62,000 nucleotides of DNA. Source: Glandiceps talaboti. Taxonomy: Eukaryota; Hemichordata; Enteropneusta; Spengelidae. The notes beneath the pieces are model-generated. The model did no database searches, was not told the DNA's origin, and saw nothing but the letters and a program-made list of their open reading frames with translations. Shown here in pieces: positions 24,686-37,848 of this stretch. The stretch is taken from the NCBI RefSeq assembly GCF_964340395.1, contig NC_135559.1:13198759-13260758 (forward strand), in the 5' to 3' direction. Made by a program: the position numbers and the translations under genes. Every line of letters begins with the position of its first letter. Positions within the stretch are counted from its first letter, which is position 1.

Positions 24686-26916
24686 CAATGAGGGTCCATT
24701 CTATTTACCTATTACCCTTATGATACACATAGGATTCAATTAAGACCTACATTACTGTGACTTTATTACGGCAGACTTGGCAGCAACCCCCTCATTATCA
24801 TGAATTAGAAAGGGTACAATTGAAACATTTGAACAACTCACCGACATTTAATGCTCAAAACCAACAAAAAAAAGAATACTATGCAAACACCATTCCCAGG
24901 GGGAAAAAAAGCTGTCCTGTGACTCTGACAGTTAACTGTAACATGCACTTACTCTAGAAAACAACTTTTATGGTTTTGACAGGACATATAAATGCAGTTA
25001 AGGCACCCACACCCTTGTCAGATGTGCAATTAAAATCTCAGAGCATGTTACTACATGTAGTAAGGTACTGTATTTTAAACTTCAATGCATGTCTTGTCAC
25101 TCAGTACCCTCCCTGTGTATGCACTGATTACCATAGCCCAATTGTTCCGTACAAAATGCTACAACTCTTGATGAAAAAGAATTTTTTGAACGTGTCAGTC
25201 AGAAGTTTCTGCTCAATTATCAGAACAAAGACCAAAACGGAAGGAAACACTGGTTCCTACAAGACTTTGTCAGCATTCATCATTCGCATCAAATTTTTAA
25301 CTGTAGTAGGAAAACATTGGGTGAAAGATATCCCTTTGAATGCATTTTTTTTCTTCAGAAGTTGCTTTAAATTTCAAATTGACTAAAGAAGTATGTATTC
25401 TTTTCACCAACTGTTCCTACTCTCTACCCCTATCTGAATGACAATAGAAAAGTTATGGCACACACTGCAGCTGTTTTCAGCAGCAATTTAAACATGAGAA
25501 ACAAATAATCTTTTATTAGTTTCAGACAATACATTAAGTTCAGGGTGAAGGGTTTCGCTTTCTTTCACAAAAAACACTAACTTTAATCTACACATGTCCC
25601 ATGTTTTAAAGAATTTAAGAGATTCACTCAATTTCTTGGGACATAACTAGTGAGATACAATACTAGTATATTGGACTAACAGACCAAGGGGCAATGTTGA
25701 AAGTCACTTTTTTCAAGCAATATATCTATTTAGTATTTGCCTTCATACATAATTACCAACCGCACACACACTCCATACTTCCTGTTCACACTTACTCTGC
25801 TAACGTTTCCTAGACAACAGTGACTAACCTCCCAAACATACCCCCTTGGAAATTCACACGGAAAGGCTACCGTTATTGCATTAACCAACGATGTATACTG
25901 CTTTAAAAAATTCAAATAAAATATATAACACATCTTGTCCAAAACATCGACATAACATTTCATAATTCAATTACTGTATCACTATTTTGTGTGTTTACAA
26001 CTTACAAGTTAGTATATTTGACAACATATTTCCAAGAAAAATGATAAGAGTTGGAACAAATTAACTATTAACTTTCAAATGGTTTTTAAAACTGACCCAT
26101 ACCAGGACTGTACCGAACAAAGACCTTTTCATAGCATGGACGTGTCTTGCGACAAAGGAAGAAAGGGCATAAAGATCTTGAAAGAATATTGACAGGGAAA
26201 AATTGATCCGTAGGAAATGGGTAACGATGTTTTAAACGTTTCACCTATTCTTTACCAGGTGTGAAATTATCGTTACTTTAACCGGAAGCCTCCGGAAGTT
26301 TCCCTTCAATTTTCCCAACAACTTTACCTTTCTTCCCCTGGATACTTTTTTTCTTCGATTCATTCATTCGAAGTTTTCTTCTGTGTTGGAATTTTACAGC
26401 TGCGGTGCTTTGTTCTCGTTTGTACACAAACGTATTCACACATAGCTTCACACACAGCCTATAATAGTTGCTGATGGAATCGAATTCCCATAAATAAGGC
26501 GATCGGTTTACATATACCAAATGCCATGGGTTTAAACGAGGCATATAGCTTATTGTTATTTTTTCTCAAGCTATATTTTCAAGATTAAATTTAGGACATG
26601 TTTAGACCACGGCTATATTATATACCATCAATCACATGCATCAATCTAAAGAGCTTATCGTGTGGGAGTTTAAATTCCCCAACACACCAAGGCCATTTAC
26701 AAGAACAGGATAAAGTTGTTAAACTTTCCCTTGGAGATGTAAATATGCTCCTTCTTTAGACTGTAATGCCTGGTGACATTTTATTTCGAATTTCTTGGGC
26801 AATTTTGAAGGTCAGCCCCTTTTGCACGTGGTTCGATCGTATATAACGAATTCAATTGGTCACCCCTACAATGACTACATTTTGACAACTTGCGATCTTC
26901 GAGATTTTTGCCTTAC
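24686..26916. other. Intron-type sequence, no exon recognised
   Basis: A 138-codon plus-strand frame at 24970-25386 has no recognisable motif. On the minus strand, ATG at 26345 reads MNESKKKSIQGKK before a GTAAAG. This could be an exon start, but there is no supporting context. Confidence 0.4.
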
Positions 26917-26959
26917 CATCGTCCCATAAGCTGGCGAGAGTAGCCATGGAGTTTGCCAT
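26917..26959 (-). CDS. First coding exon of an unidentified gene
   Basis: The exon starts at an ATG at 26959-26957 in good context (A at -3, G at +4) and reads MANSMATLASLWDD plus one base before a GTAAGG donor (26911-26916). A second in-frame ATG lies four codons downstream. The surrounding 26.9-27.4 kb is richer in CpG than most of the window and has promoter-type motifs upstream on this strand. The one leftover base fits the exon at 15455-15579 exactly. I do not recognise the protein. Confidence 0.5.
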
Positions 26960-27340
26960 AATCCACCACTTAAAGAAACTGAGGTCAGACCTCAATTCTA
27001 GTGTCTGAGGAGTACTTGTACTTCCCGCGATCTGTTGTCACACACTGCACACTAACGCTGAACTTTTCAAACAACAACTACCGAGTGCTCTGCTAGCAAT
27101 GGCGTTCCATTCATACAGGATACCCGACTTCACGTAGCTCGATCGCCTTGAATATGGTTCTGAATATCACTTAATTCCACGGTTTTACAAAATCGTGACT
27201 ACGCTCTTTGCTCTGAACCCATTTCTCTGGATAAACACTTCAAATTAAGAAAGATCTCGCCGTTTAAAATCCACTAAACTTGCACCATTCCACTGTTTTC
27301 ATGCAAAAACGAGCTTGGCGGTGGCAGAAGTTACCGTTCG

Positions 27341-27392
27341 TTGATTGGATTACGAGAAGTCACGTGGACTTAAAATTCCTCGCGCATGCTCT
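27341..27392 (-). promoter_or_regulatory. Candidate promoter elements upstream of the unidentified gene
   Basis: Within 50 bp lie an inverted CCAAT box (ATTGG at 27344-27348), a CACGTG E-box (27361-27366) and an NRF1-like GCGCATGC (27382-27389). They are about 390-430 bp upstream of the proposed start codon and in locally CpG-richer sequence. No TATA box was seen. These sites are symmetrical or orientation-free, so a divergent plus-strand transcript is also possible. Confidence 0.4.
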
Positions 27393-27948
27393 CGAGGTTG
27401 GAATGTCCGTCTTTGTTTCATTTGTTTACTTTGTTTACAAATCTAAATACGTAAATAATTCTGTAATCTGAGACAACAACCACGTAATGAATAACTGTTA
27501 CTCTTTTAAATTTCGGACTTTTACAAAAAAAGACGTCATGTACACAAGTCAGGTCTTTTTCAACGACCACATTTTGTAGTTTGATTTTTAAAAAGAAAAA
27601 TCAATATACGATGGGTGATACACTGCACTGTACCTGCTGAGTGGATAAATAACAATGTAAGTCTGTGTAGTAATATTGCAAGCACGAATTATGATACGCG
27701 ATACGGTTATGTGTCATAGTCTAAAATACAATTGTTATGAACAAGCTGATGCACGGAATGTCACGGATCATGTGTAACCTTTCGTTTAGAAGGCCTTAGA
27801 AGATCTATTTGTAAAGATTATGCAATCATTGCGTGGCATGAAGGTCACTCTAGGGGTCAACACTCCAGTATTTAGGTCACTCCCGGACTGTATGCTATGA
27901 AATTAAGCCATCACTGGTGCACAATATCATATCAATAATTGTGCCTAG

Positions 27949-28152
<204 letters not shown>

Positions 28153-28180
28153 GTTTTGAAAATTTGAACCAAATTATATG

Positions 28181-28358
<178 letters not shown>

Positions 28359-28854
28359 CTATATAGGGAAATCAGTCATTTTTACCATATTGACCATGTG
28401 CAATGATTCAATGAAGATCACCACTTTTTAATGAATATTGAATATTTAGAAAATGTGAATCAGTAAATGAATTGGTCCACAACAGCTCAGTAGAGGGATT
28501 AAAAATAGGATACACAGAGATGAAAAAGATCAAATTGAATGATAAAGTTTTAAAATGTGGTAGCCAAGGCCCTACCAGCTAAATTGTACCAGACATTATG
28601 AGTATAATAACATTGTAATAATTATCTAATTAACATATTTAATGAATAATATGAATACTAATTTAATTTGTCAATGTCAATAAAGTTAATATCAACACAT
28701 TGACTATAAACGAGAAATTAAGTTAACTCCAACTGGTGATTACATACAATTACATCACAACAATTAGGCATACAGTAAACCGAGATCTTTGCTCCTAAAA
28801 CTGTTTGTGATTTTTACAGTCTTCAGCTAGTTCTCTAAGACTTATAATTTTTAC

Positions 28855-29230
28855 TAAGGTGTATAAAAAAATTGTGTTGTTCTGATTACATTCAATTTTA
28901 AAATAGGTGGGTAGGTAGATTTTTTATTTTATTTCATTTTATTTTTTTTTTCATGTGTGTCTAGTTCAGGTTTTCCATTGTTTTCCAAATGGTATCTGTG
29001 TTGTTTATTTCTTCCTATCAGATGTACAGCCATTACAGATTGGAAGAATAGTTTTATATTGTCTTTTTAAGTTGATGTCAGTTTCCACACCTACTATTTC
29101 TTGCGAGACTACATGATTTTTGCGATTTTATTATTTTTCTCAAATACATAAAAAATAGTTTAGGCTTGGCATGAAAAACTAGGTGGGGTCGGGTAACCAG
29201 AACCAAACAACTTTTTTTTATTTGGCCTAA
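28855..29230 (+). mobile_element. Inverted-repeat element family A, copy 4
   Basis: The left end TAAGGTGTATAAAAAAATTG and right end GGTAACCAGAACCAAACAAC then TTTATTTGGCCTAA are both present. A further inverted fragment of the same family lies at 29437-29530 (AGGCAAAATAAAAAAATTAT, GATAACCCAACCGACCCTAG). Confidence 0.85.
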
Positions 29231-29436
29231 TTACTAGACTGTACATATATACAAGAAGGCATTTTAGTCACTACTTATTTTTCCATATTTGTTTTCCAGC
29301 AAGATAAGTCTTTAGCAAAAATTTCTAGGTTTTACAATATCCTCTGGTTTTTCCTTTGAAGTTTTTTTAGGTGAATGTACAATTGTTTTTTGAAAAAAAC
29401 TATTCTAGACCAAGTGTATATTCTCAAAAAATCTTC

Positions 29437-29530
29437 AAGGCTTAGGCAAAATAAAAAAATTATGTGCTTCCGATAACCCAACCGACCCTAGATTAAGTTG
29501 CTGACCCTAAACATTTTTTAGACATTTAAA
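29437..29530 (-). mobile_element. Family A fragment
   Basis: Inverted terminal piece with TTAGGCAAAATAAAAAAATT and GCTGACCCTAAAC. The rest of the element is absent. Confidence 0.6.
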
Positions 29531-30108
29531 ATATAATGATGAGAAACTCTTTGTCTTCTTGACCTTAATGCATGTCTGTTTTCTTTCCCCAGTGATGTCT
29601 GTACATATTTCATCAATCTATCACAGAAGGGGTATTCTGACTGACATTTTGTTTGTTTTGGGGTCGAACCAATAGTTTTCAAAAATAAAAAACAATTTAA
29701 AAAGATCAAATGAAATGCAATAAAATCACAACCTTAGTCACCTGTCCTATTTTGTAAAAATTACTAGCAAGGTTTTGAGTTTCTAACTTTTATCAACTGA
29801 AATTGTCATAAAAAATCTCTGTACAATTTTACAAAGTGAAATCACATGTAAATTAATTCTAAAAACAATTGAGAGCAAGACATATTTAAAAGTGCGATAG
29901 AATTTTTTTCCCTTCAAATTCTGAAGCATTTTAAAATTACAACTATCAGTTAGAAAAAATTAGAACTTTGGATGGACTGAACATTTTTTTTTGAGTGAGA
30001 TTTCTTTGTTATGTTGTACCTACTAGCAAGTGCTTATAATTATTGTATGGTATTTTAATTTTGAAATAAATTCTCTTTATGTATGAAATGTTTGTTTGTT
30101 TGGTTTGA

Positions 30109-30109
30109 C

Positions 30110-30200
<91 letters not shown>
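30109..30200. repeat. (GT)n microsatellite
   Basis: About 90 bp of GT with a single TATG interruption. Confidence 0.98.
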
Positions 30201-30202
<2 letters not shown>

Positions 30203-31930
30203 CTTGTTTTAGTATTCCCATGATTGTATTTTAACTTTATTAATAGTACTTTGTATTTTATTGACTTTACTACTTTTAGGACTCGTTTTATTAATCAACT
30301 TGTTTTTTTTTTTGTTTTTGTTTTTGTGTCTTAACATGTTTATTTTACTGATGTGTAAACTCAAGAAATTTGACCATTTTATTTTGGTCACATTTTTGTT
30401 ATAATAAACCATGTACTATTATCATCATTCAATGTGAATGCCAAATCCAAGCCTAGTTCTTGCATGGCTGACTCCACAGACCTTATCCATAATTTATACA
30501 CATTGATTCATGTTGATGTTTTTACTCCGAGGTCAGATTACAAGAAAACCATTTTCAAAAAAAATAGCACATCCCTTCTAAGCTTAACCTCATACATTAA
30601 TAATATTTATTCAAATTAGATAGTTCTTTCTGAATATTTATTTATACTGGATAGTTCTTTCAGTGTTACTGGCAATTTACATGTTCTCCCAAGAAGTCCA
30701 GTGAGGGCGTGCTAAAAGGTTCAGCATATTAAAAATAATATTTTGTTATATTTCATGGGTTGTATTTGTTATTTGTTAATAAAAAGTTATTATGGGTTGT
30801 ATTTGTTACAAGAAAGCATGTTTGTGGTCCTGAAATATGTTATTAGTAAAAAATGGCAGCTGTCAAGTTTTTTCTTTGCTTTTTATTCAGGTGAAAATAT
30901 GAATCACCTAAGTATATATACTCGTGCTAATTAATGCACACCCTTCTATGACATTACGATTGTCTTCTGGAATGTTGGAACAGCTGATTGTACAGCAAGA
31001 ATTTAGTCGGTATTTTTTATATGTATGATAAATTAAATCTTCAGATCATTTAATATAATGTTATATCTCAGGTTTGAGTTGAGTCATTTGCAAGTGATGG
31101 TTGTTCATTCTCGCAAGGAGCACATATTTCTGTTGAAGCAATGAAACCTCTTGGCGATGCGTCTTGGACGGTGTCATATGAGAGGCTGTGGTATACGACG
31201 ATGGTGATGTTTATACGCATGCTTCAGTACATACAAAACTGTGAATATACCTTCTAAATAATGCAGCAAAAAAAATTACGCCCAAAAATATGTACTCAGT
31301 TTGTGTCCCTTTGACAAATTTCTCCTTACTATTAAGGATCTTAAAACACACCAAGTACAATGTACCAATATTGTTTTTTAATTTAGTCCTGGGTGGATAT
31401 ATTTCAATGTAAGTATGTGTGCATGGCAAAGTAATGCATGTTCTCTAAGGTATTGTAATGTGCGTAGGTGAGAAAATATTTTCTCTCAGGTAAATGTGTG
31501 TGTGGGTGTGAAAATAACAAGGCTGAGCCCCATGCCAAGAATACTTACAGAATACCTGGCAGGCAATTGACGTATATCTCAGAACACGTACCGTAAAGGT
31601 GTTGATTAAGTGAAGAACGAGATTAATTGATTTGCCTGCATCTAGACATTGAACTAAGAGATTGGATATTTAGGCAATGATGTCATAACTTCATTTTGAC
31701 CTTCCTCATCGATTGCTTGTCAAATCTGGGGGTTTAAAATGATCCAATTAAAAAAACAAATCATGGAAAGAGAGTAGTCCTTGAAGTCTTTATTTTTTCC
31801 CTGACAGTTTTACCTTGGAGCAAATGTAAGAAAAGCAGTACAAGATATTACTTGTTTGATTGCTACTATATTTGGATATTCAAACTAGCCGTGACTCAAA
31901 TTTTCTGATTTTTTTTAATGTCAGATATAT
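30201..31930. other. No feature recognised
   Basis: AT-rich sequence without coding signal. Confidence 0.5.
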
Positions 31931-32286
31931 ATTAAAGTGGCCATATGGATGAGAATTTGGTATTTATTTTGGATTTTTATTTGAAAAAACAGCTTCACTA
32001 TGTTTTTCTACTTGAAAAAATAATGTGAAAAAACATATACGAAGTCCATGTTCACAACTCAATAAACTGCAAAACATCAAACAATGTGTAAAATGTTTGT
32101 TATTGTACGTACAATAACAAACTTTTTACGCTTTTTGCATCTTTTTGCAATGTATTGAGTTGTGAACATGGACTTGATATATGTTAATTCACATTATTTT
32201 TTCAAGTAGAAAAACATAGTGAAGCTGTTTTTTCAAATAAAAATCCAAAATAAATACAAAATTCTCTTCCATATGCCCACTTTAAT
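31931..32286. mobile_element. Near-perfect palindromic element, family R
   Basis: Arms of about 175 bp run from ATTAAAGTGGCCATATGG at 31931 to its inverse CCATATGCCCACTTTAAT ending at 32286. They meet at the perfect centre GTTATTGTACGTACAATAAC (32099-32118). The ends are TTAAAG/CTTTAA. The whole transcript would fold into one hairpin. No coding capacity. Confidence 0.88.
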
Positions 32287-32298
32287 GTTAGCCTGTTT

Positions 32299-32640
32299 AG
32301 GCAAAAAAAAAAAAGAATTCTTTCTGGTCAGGGCACGCATCACTTCAAAAAACCCATGTTGGTTTTTTTGTGTGTGTTTGTCCAGCCCATGTAGTCTGCA
32401 GATCCATGGGGAAACACAAAAATAACCCTCCATACTTCAGTGCAGACAACTGCAGAGCCAATCGTAAACAAGCAAATGACATCTGCCCCACATACACACT
32501 TGGTCTAAAGTACTAAATAAAAAGAACAGTAAATGTCATAAACAGTAGACTCAGAGTGACAGGTTTGTTCAGAATTAAAAAAAAAAATTGTGTCATTGCA
32601 CCATTTTAGACCAGAAACAATTTTTTGGGGCCTTACAGTG
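32299..32640 (+). mobile_element. Inverted-repeat element family T, copy 1
   Basis: The left end TTAGGCAAAAAAAAAAAAGA then TTCTTTCTGGTCAGG is mirrored by TTTAGACCAGAAACAATTTT and GGGGCCTTA. The internal part GGGGAAACACAAAAATAACC and CAAGCAAATGACATCTGCCC recurs inverted at 51908-52273. Confidence 0.8.
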
Positions 32641-33514
32641 TTAGCAATATTGCTGTTTATCTCTCCTAGCTACCAAGCTTGTAACTACAATTGCAAAGAC
32701 CTGACGATTTGAAAATCTTGACACTTATGATTTCCCTATAAGGTGTTCATCAGTGATTTACATAAATATGTTAACAAATTTACATAATTATATGTAAATT
32801 GTATGTAAATGATCACACTTTAACAGGGTTCTGTACATGTGAAGGTGTCAGGGTTCAATCAAAGGTCATTCCAATTCTTGCTATCTGTGTTCCATTTGGG
32901 GTTATTCATTTTCCTACGAACAAAAATCCTGTCTTTCTTCCTTTCACCACACTGACCATGAACCACTGAGAGGTAATCTTTAGTATTTTTGGTAATGCTT
33001 GTACATCAAGACTGACCTGCATTACTGTTTGTTAATGTCAGCTGCACATGTTCATCTACATAATGACTTCATTTGAATATCACCCTGTTGAACAACCTGA
33101 TTGGTCAATTATGCAATAAAGATTTTAAAATCGTATTAGCAGCTCTTTGCAACTCTATAGTCACAGACATGGTTGAGAGATATTAACGGAATATGTATTA
33201 ACCGCTAAGTTCCGTAAACAGTGGCTAAGAACTTAAAGTCATAGCAAACTATCTTCTTTTTAACTCCCCATTTCATTTCATTTCATACAACTACAACCAC
33301 TTACCAGAGATGATTGTGATCAGCATTGCTTCATAAGTGGTAGACATTTAAAACTGGCTTTGAAGGTCTTCTCCTTATCACATAATATAAATTCTCTTAC
33401 ATTTACACGCACTTATAACCACCGTACACAGCAGGATGAAATTCATAAGAAAAATATAAAGTTCTTCAAGTCATTCATGTAACATCACAGACTTGAAAAT
33501 CATGTGAAGTTGTA

Positions 33515-34170
33515 TCCTTGGCATGCTAGTGTGGTCATGTATAGCTGTGAGTGAATTTATATTTGATAGTGTTCTTAGGAACTTCATGGATGATAATGAT
33601 ATTACTAGACAAATGCGTTTATGCTACACACGTGGTAACTTAATTTCTATGCAGGACTTTTGCCTTTTGCTCTTAGGTCAAATTAAGGTCGGATTCTCAC
33701 CTTCTTTTTACATGCAGTTGTTTACATTGTCCAGAACACAAACTCAGGACCTTATTCTTTTGTCCAGTGTTGTCCGGGTTCTTTGTAGTATTTGTATTGT
33801 TGTCATTTGCAGTCTAACTTTAAAGTTGAAAACATACAACAAAATTTGAGTTGCATAAACTAATTGTTTTGGAAGATTTTTTATCTGTCCAGGCGGTGTA
33901 GTGTAAGTGCTATGTTTGTTTCTTATTCAGTTTTGTCTTTTGGTGAACTTGTCTGGAAAAGTGTCTACAACTCTGTTAAGAGAGTGGCAGACAGTAGCAA
34001 TGTTTATTTATGTACAGTGAGTCTATTCATGCACCGTGATTCTCTCCAGTGCAGGCATTGGAGAGATATTCTCTATTGATTTTTTGTCATTACTTTTTTT
34101 TGCTTGTTTCTATGGGCTTTGAGCCTGATTCAAACATTAAATAAATCAAAAATTAAGGATAAGACTTTGC
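33515..34170 (+). pseudogene. Degenerate non-LTR retrotransposon, C-terminal end of the reverse-transcriptase protein
   Basis: One frame (33523-33640) gives EFIFDSVLRNFMDDNDITRQ and MRLCYTRGN. A second frame (33890-34078) gives RRCSVSAMFVS, VWKSVYNSVKRVADSSNVYL and ends HWRDILY with a stop. These words belong to the C-terminal tail of the ORF2-type protein of invertebrate LINEs. The frame shifts between the two blocks and stops show it is dead. A short 3' sequence with a GCTTTGAGCC-like stretch and AAATAAAT follows the stop. Assignment to a particular LINE clade is not possible by eye. Confidence 0.7.
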
Positions 34171-34644
34171 GACAACTTTAAAGTCAACTTCCATTAAGTT
34201 GTCCACACTGATAAAATGACATTACGGCCAAACGTATCAAAGAACACAAAACCAGACACAAACAATTGGAACAATACAAAACATTTATTCAGTTATAATA
34301 TTTTGTTCGATTCATCTCAACATTTTATTTATGATTTTGAATGAACAATCCACATAGAAGATATGGAGTAAAGATGTATACATACACACATACAAAATTA
34401 GAGAGTAAACATTTATAAATACAGGAGATGAGAAAAATTTCACTCCTGACATAAAACTAGCATTCTAAAACTAAACAATTGGTTTATTTCCTGAGTTATT
34501 ATACCTGTTATACTAGTATTAAACACACTGCTATCACAAATGGTAGAGATATGTATTGGTAAAATATTAATACAAATATGTTTGGGTTAGTTAAACAGAC
34601 AATATTTACATATGATGTAACCTACCATGCTAATAACTTGATTG

Positions 34645-34965
34645 TTCACAGTTGATTTCTGATTCGAGATTATCTGATAACACAATTGTTCACAGTTGAT
34701 TTCTGATTTGAGATATCTACTGATAACAATTGTTCACAGTTGATTTCTGATTCGAAATTATGAGAACAGTTGTCCATTGTTGATTTTTGATTTAAGATTA
34801 TCTGATAACAATTGTTCACAGTTGATTTCTGATTCAAGATTATCTGATAACACAATTGTTCACACTTGATTTCTGATTCAAGATTATCTGATAACAATTG
34901 TTCACAGTTGATTTCTGATTGGAGATTATCTGATAACACAATTGTTCACACTTGATTTGTGTGAC
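34645..34965 (+). repeat. Minisatellite, about 39-45 bp units
   Basis: Seven to eight units of TTGTTCACAGTTGATTTCTG then ATTCGAGATTATCTGATAACA. Units vary by presence of ACA before ATTGTTC. Confidence 0.93.
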
Positions 34966-35056
34966 AAGATAATCTGCTTTGTTTTCTGTTTTGATCAGTC
35001 AGAATTAATTAACATATAATTACGAGGCACACCTGTACTTTGTTCAATCCACAGAC

Positions 35057-35250
35057 TTACAGCTAAAATGATGTAGGCTTGGTGTTTCACTCACGCAACA
35101 TCACATTTATTACATACCAATTCAGACAACTTCTAATGCAAAAGAAACAATTACATAGGTGCACAGTGGGGATATAGAAGTAGTCAAGTTGATATGTTGA
35201 TGGTAATGTCCCATGAGTGAAGCACCGAGCCGACATCATTTTAGCTGTAA
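35057..35250. mobile_element. Small inverted-repeat element, 194 bp
   Basis: The terminal inverted repeats are about 48 bp. The left TTACAGCTAAAATGATGTAG then GCTTGGTGTTTCACTCA matches the inverse of CGACATCATTTTAGCTGTAA at the right end with few mismatches. No coding capacity. Confidence 0.85.
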
Positions 35251-35530
35251 TTGTAACTTCATTAGAGGTTTGATCATTTTTATACTATGTGTTCTATACA
35301 AATACTTTAAAAATTTGAAATTCTAAAAACTACGAATCTGTATAGACTTGATTCTAAATCATGTCGTGTGTTTGTCTCTGACTCTGCAAGGAGCTTGGGT
35401 AGATTTGTTGGGTTGCATGCTGCAAAAAAAAAGCAGAAAAATGGAATGGAGGCATTCTTGTTTTTCCCACTGGCATTGGTTAAAAACCTGTTACATGTAC
35501 ATGGTATGGTATTCAGAACTAGTCATTTCC

Positions 35531-35918
35531 TAGTCTAGTTCCGTACTACGTTAATTTCACACTTATACCGTCTAGTCAAGCCTGTGACTCAAGGCGTTAA
35601 TTGTGGTTCAACCCCATGGTGAGTGAAGTGCGAACGGCGCATGTCAGTAATAATCCATCACAAATTGACTGACTGTTAATTGTCATCGCTTATTAATATT
35701 CATTTGATACAGCTGTTTTGACTATGTCCAATGTCCAACAAGGACTCCACCTCCAGTCTGTTTAAACTAAAATCACGTGGGGATGCAATGACATCATCAT
35801 GTTTATATGAACACTGTAGGTGCAGCACAGAATTCTGTGTGAGAGTCACAGGCTTTACTAGACGGTATAAGTGTGAAGTTAAAGTAGTACGGAATATGGT
35901 CCATCAGGAACTAGACTA
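35531..35918. mobile_element. Inverted-repeat element with 9-bp target duplication, hAT-like size
   Basis: The ends are TAGTCTAGTTCC and GGAACTAGACTA. The flanks are identical: GTCATTTCC at 35522-35530 and 35919-35927. The inverted repeats extend about 70 bp (CACACTTATACCGTCTAGT) with a 14-bp insertion in the right arm. Target duplications of 8-9 bp and TAG ends suggest the hAT superfamily; this is inference. Confidence 0.82.
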
Positions 35919-36243
35919 GTCATTTCCATATCTTGTAGTTGTTCATCATAAAACAAGGGCAGCAAAAAGACAACTCATTTTTGAGTGAAAGCAGAAATTT
36001 ATTGTTTCATTTTGTATTTGAAATGGAGCAATTTTCTGTTTTTGTTTCTTTTCTTTGTTCCTTCTTTGGTGATTTGATTACTATGTTGCATGTATGTACT
36101 ACCATCGAAGTGTTTATCGGCTAGGTCATTTAGAATCAAACTTTTTGCTGCTGTAGAAATTCACAAGCATAAGAAAGTGTGACGTTCTTCCTAGACTATG
36201 CAAGATTTTTCAACTGGTGTAAATTTCTAACTATTGGAGTTTC

Positions 36244-36246
<3 letters not shown>

Positions 36247-36313
<67 letters not shown>

Positions 36314-36400
36314 GTGTGTATGTGAGTGTGTGTGTGTGTGTCTGTCTCTCTGTGTGTGTGTGTATGTGTGTGTATGTGTATGTGTGTGTGTGTGTGTGTT
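36247..36400. repeat. (GT)n microsatellite with TCTG and GTAT interruptions
   Basis: About 150 bp, purest on the left. Confidence 0.98.
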
Positions 36401-36639
36401 AAATAGTAGTATGCTATTGACAATTCAGGAAAATCCATCTTCACCTTCTCATCTATCAAATTGTCATATTAAATTTCTTAACATCTGACTATCTTATCAA
36501 ATTCAGAATTGTTATTGTACATGTATTACTGGGTGCAAATAATGAGGCGTTTTGGAATCTTCCAAATATAGGGGAGACAAGAAGGGGTTCACACTTTTTA
36601 TTTTGAAAAGTGAGGTAGTTCAGGTACACACTGCTGCAT

Positions 36640-37140
36640 GTTGGGAGACATTGGTACAAGGTAACAAAATTCTGTATATTTGGGAGTAACGTTATACTGC
36701 ATGCTGGGAGATGAAGAGAATGAGCTTGGTAATGAAATTATGTACAATTGGAAGTACATGTAATGTTATACTGCATGCTGGGAGACATTGGGAATGAGGT
36801 AATGAAATTCTGTGCTTTTGGGAGTAACTAATGTTATAACTGCATGCTGGGAGACACTGGGAATGAGGTAATTAAATTTAGTACTTCATACTTATTGAGG
36901 CAATATTGTTCAACTGTATGCTGGGAGACATTGGGAACAAGGTAATGAAATTCTGTACATTTGGGAGAACATGTAATGTTAAACTGCATGCAGGGAGACA
37001 TTGGAACGAGGTAATGAAATTCTCTACTTTTGGGAGTATATAATGTTATAAATGCATGCTGGGAGACACTGCGAATGAGGTAATCAAATTTTGTACTTGT
37101 GGAGGCAGTGTTGTCAAACTGTATACTGGGAGACACTGGG
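36640..37140 (+). repeat. Minisatellite, about 66-70 bp units
   Basis: About seven units of CTGCATGCTGGGAGACATTG, GAATGAGGTAATGAAATTCT and TTTGGGAGTA. Two variant types alternate: one with TTGGGAGTAACTAATGTTAT, one with CTTATTGAGGCAATATTGTT. Confidence 0.93.
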
Positions 37141-37848
37141 AACAAGTTCGCTATTTTTGTTATTTCAGAACAATATAATCATAGTAATACAAATACATTC
37201 AAAGATGTTGCTACTGTAGCCGTAACACTACAAGTTACTTAAAATTGTTTGTCTAATACAGGCGCTCGAGCTCTTGTGCAGTGGTTATTTCTACAAAACA
37301 TTCAAATTTTCTCTTGGTGTAATATGTATTATGATTCTATTCCTGGGAGTCAGATTACAAAATAATTATTTCAGGCTACTATGTCAGGTTATTGAGAGAC
37401 ACCAAGGAATGCTTATTATGTAGACAACAACTATTTCTACTACGACAGTAAGACAACTTTCATCTGTAAATTTGACAAAGAGCACCAACGCTTATAAAAC
37501 TGACAAGCTGCAGATATTAGACACTCTGAAAGACTGTCTATACTATAGCTGCGATTCATATCACAGATCTATGAAACATGTAAAGCACCAATATTGTCAC
37601 AACTATTATCACAGGCACTTCAACATTGTTATGCAAAATTTACTGACATTTACAGAAGAGTATGAGAGAATGCAGCATAAGGTGTTAATTATTTGAGAGA
37701 TAAATTATCGTATCACCTGATACGTGATATCAGCCTATTAACTCTTAGGCTTGGAGTTGATATGGGTGATTACTCACAACTCATGAATTCAAACCTGAAA
37801 TTAGAACATGATTTCAAATCACAAAGGCTCATCCAGTCCCCACTATGG
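37141..37848. other. No feature recognised
   Basis: Ordinary sequence; short frames without coding signature. Confidence 0.5.

Noticed and set aside
24970-25386. 138-codon plus-strand frame
   Set aside because: No motif, no splice-supported neighbours, AT-rich composition like the surroundings.
26278-26544. Minus-strand frame ending KKKSIQGKKGKVVGKIEGK
   Set aside because: Lysine-rich by A-rich composition. A weak GTAAAG donor inside is not enough to call an exon.
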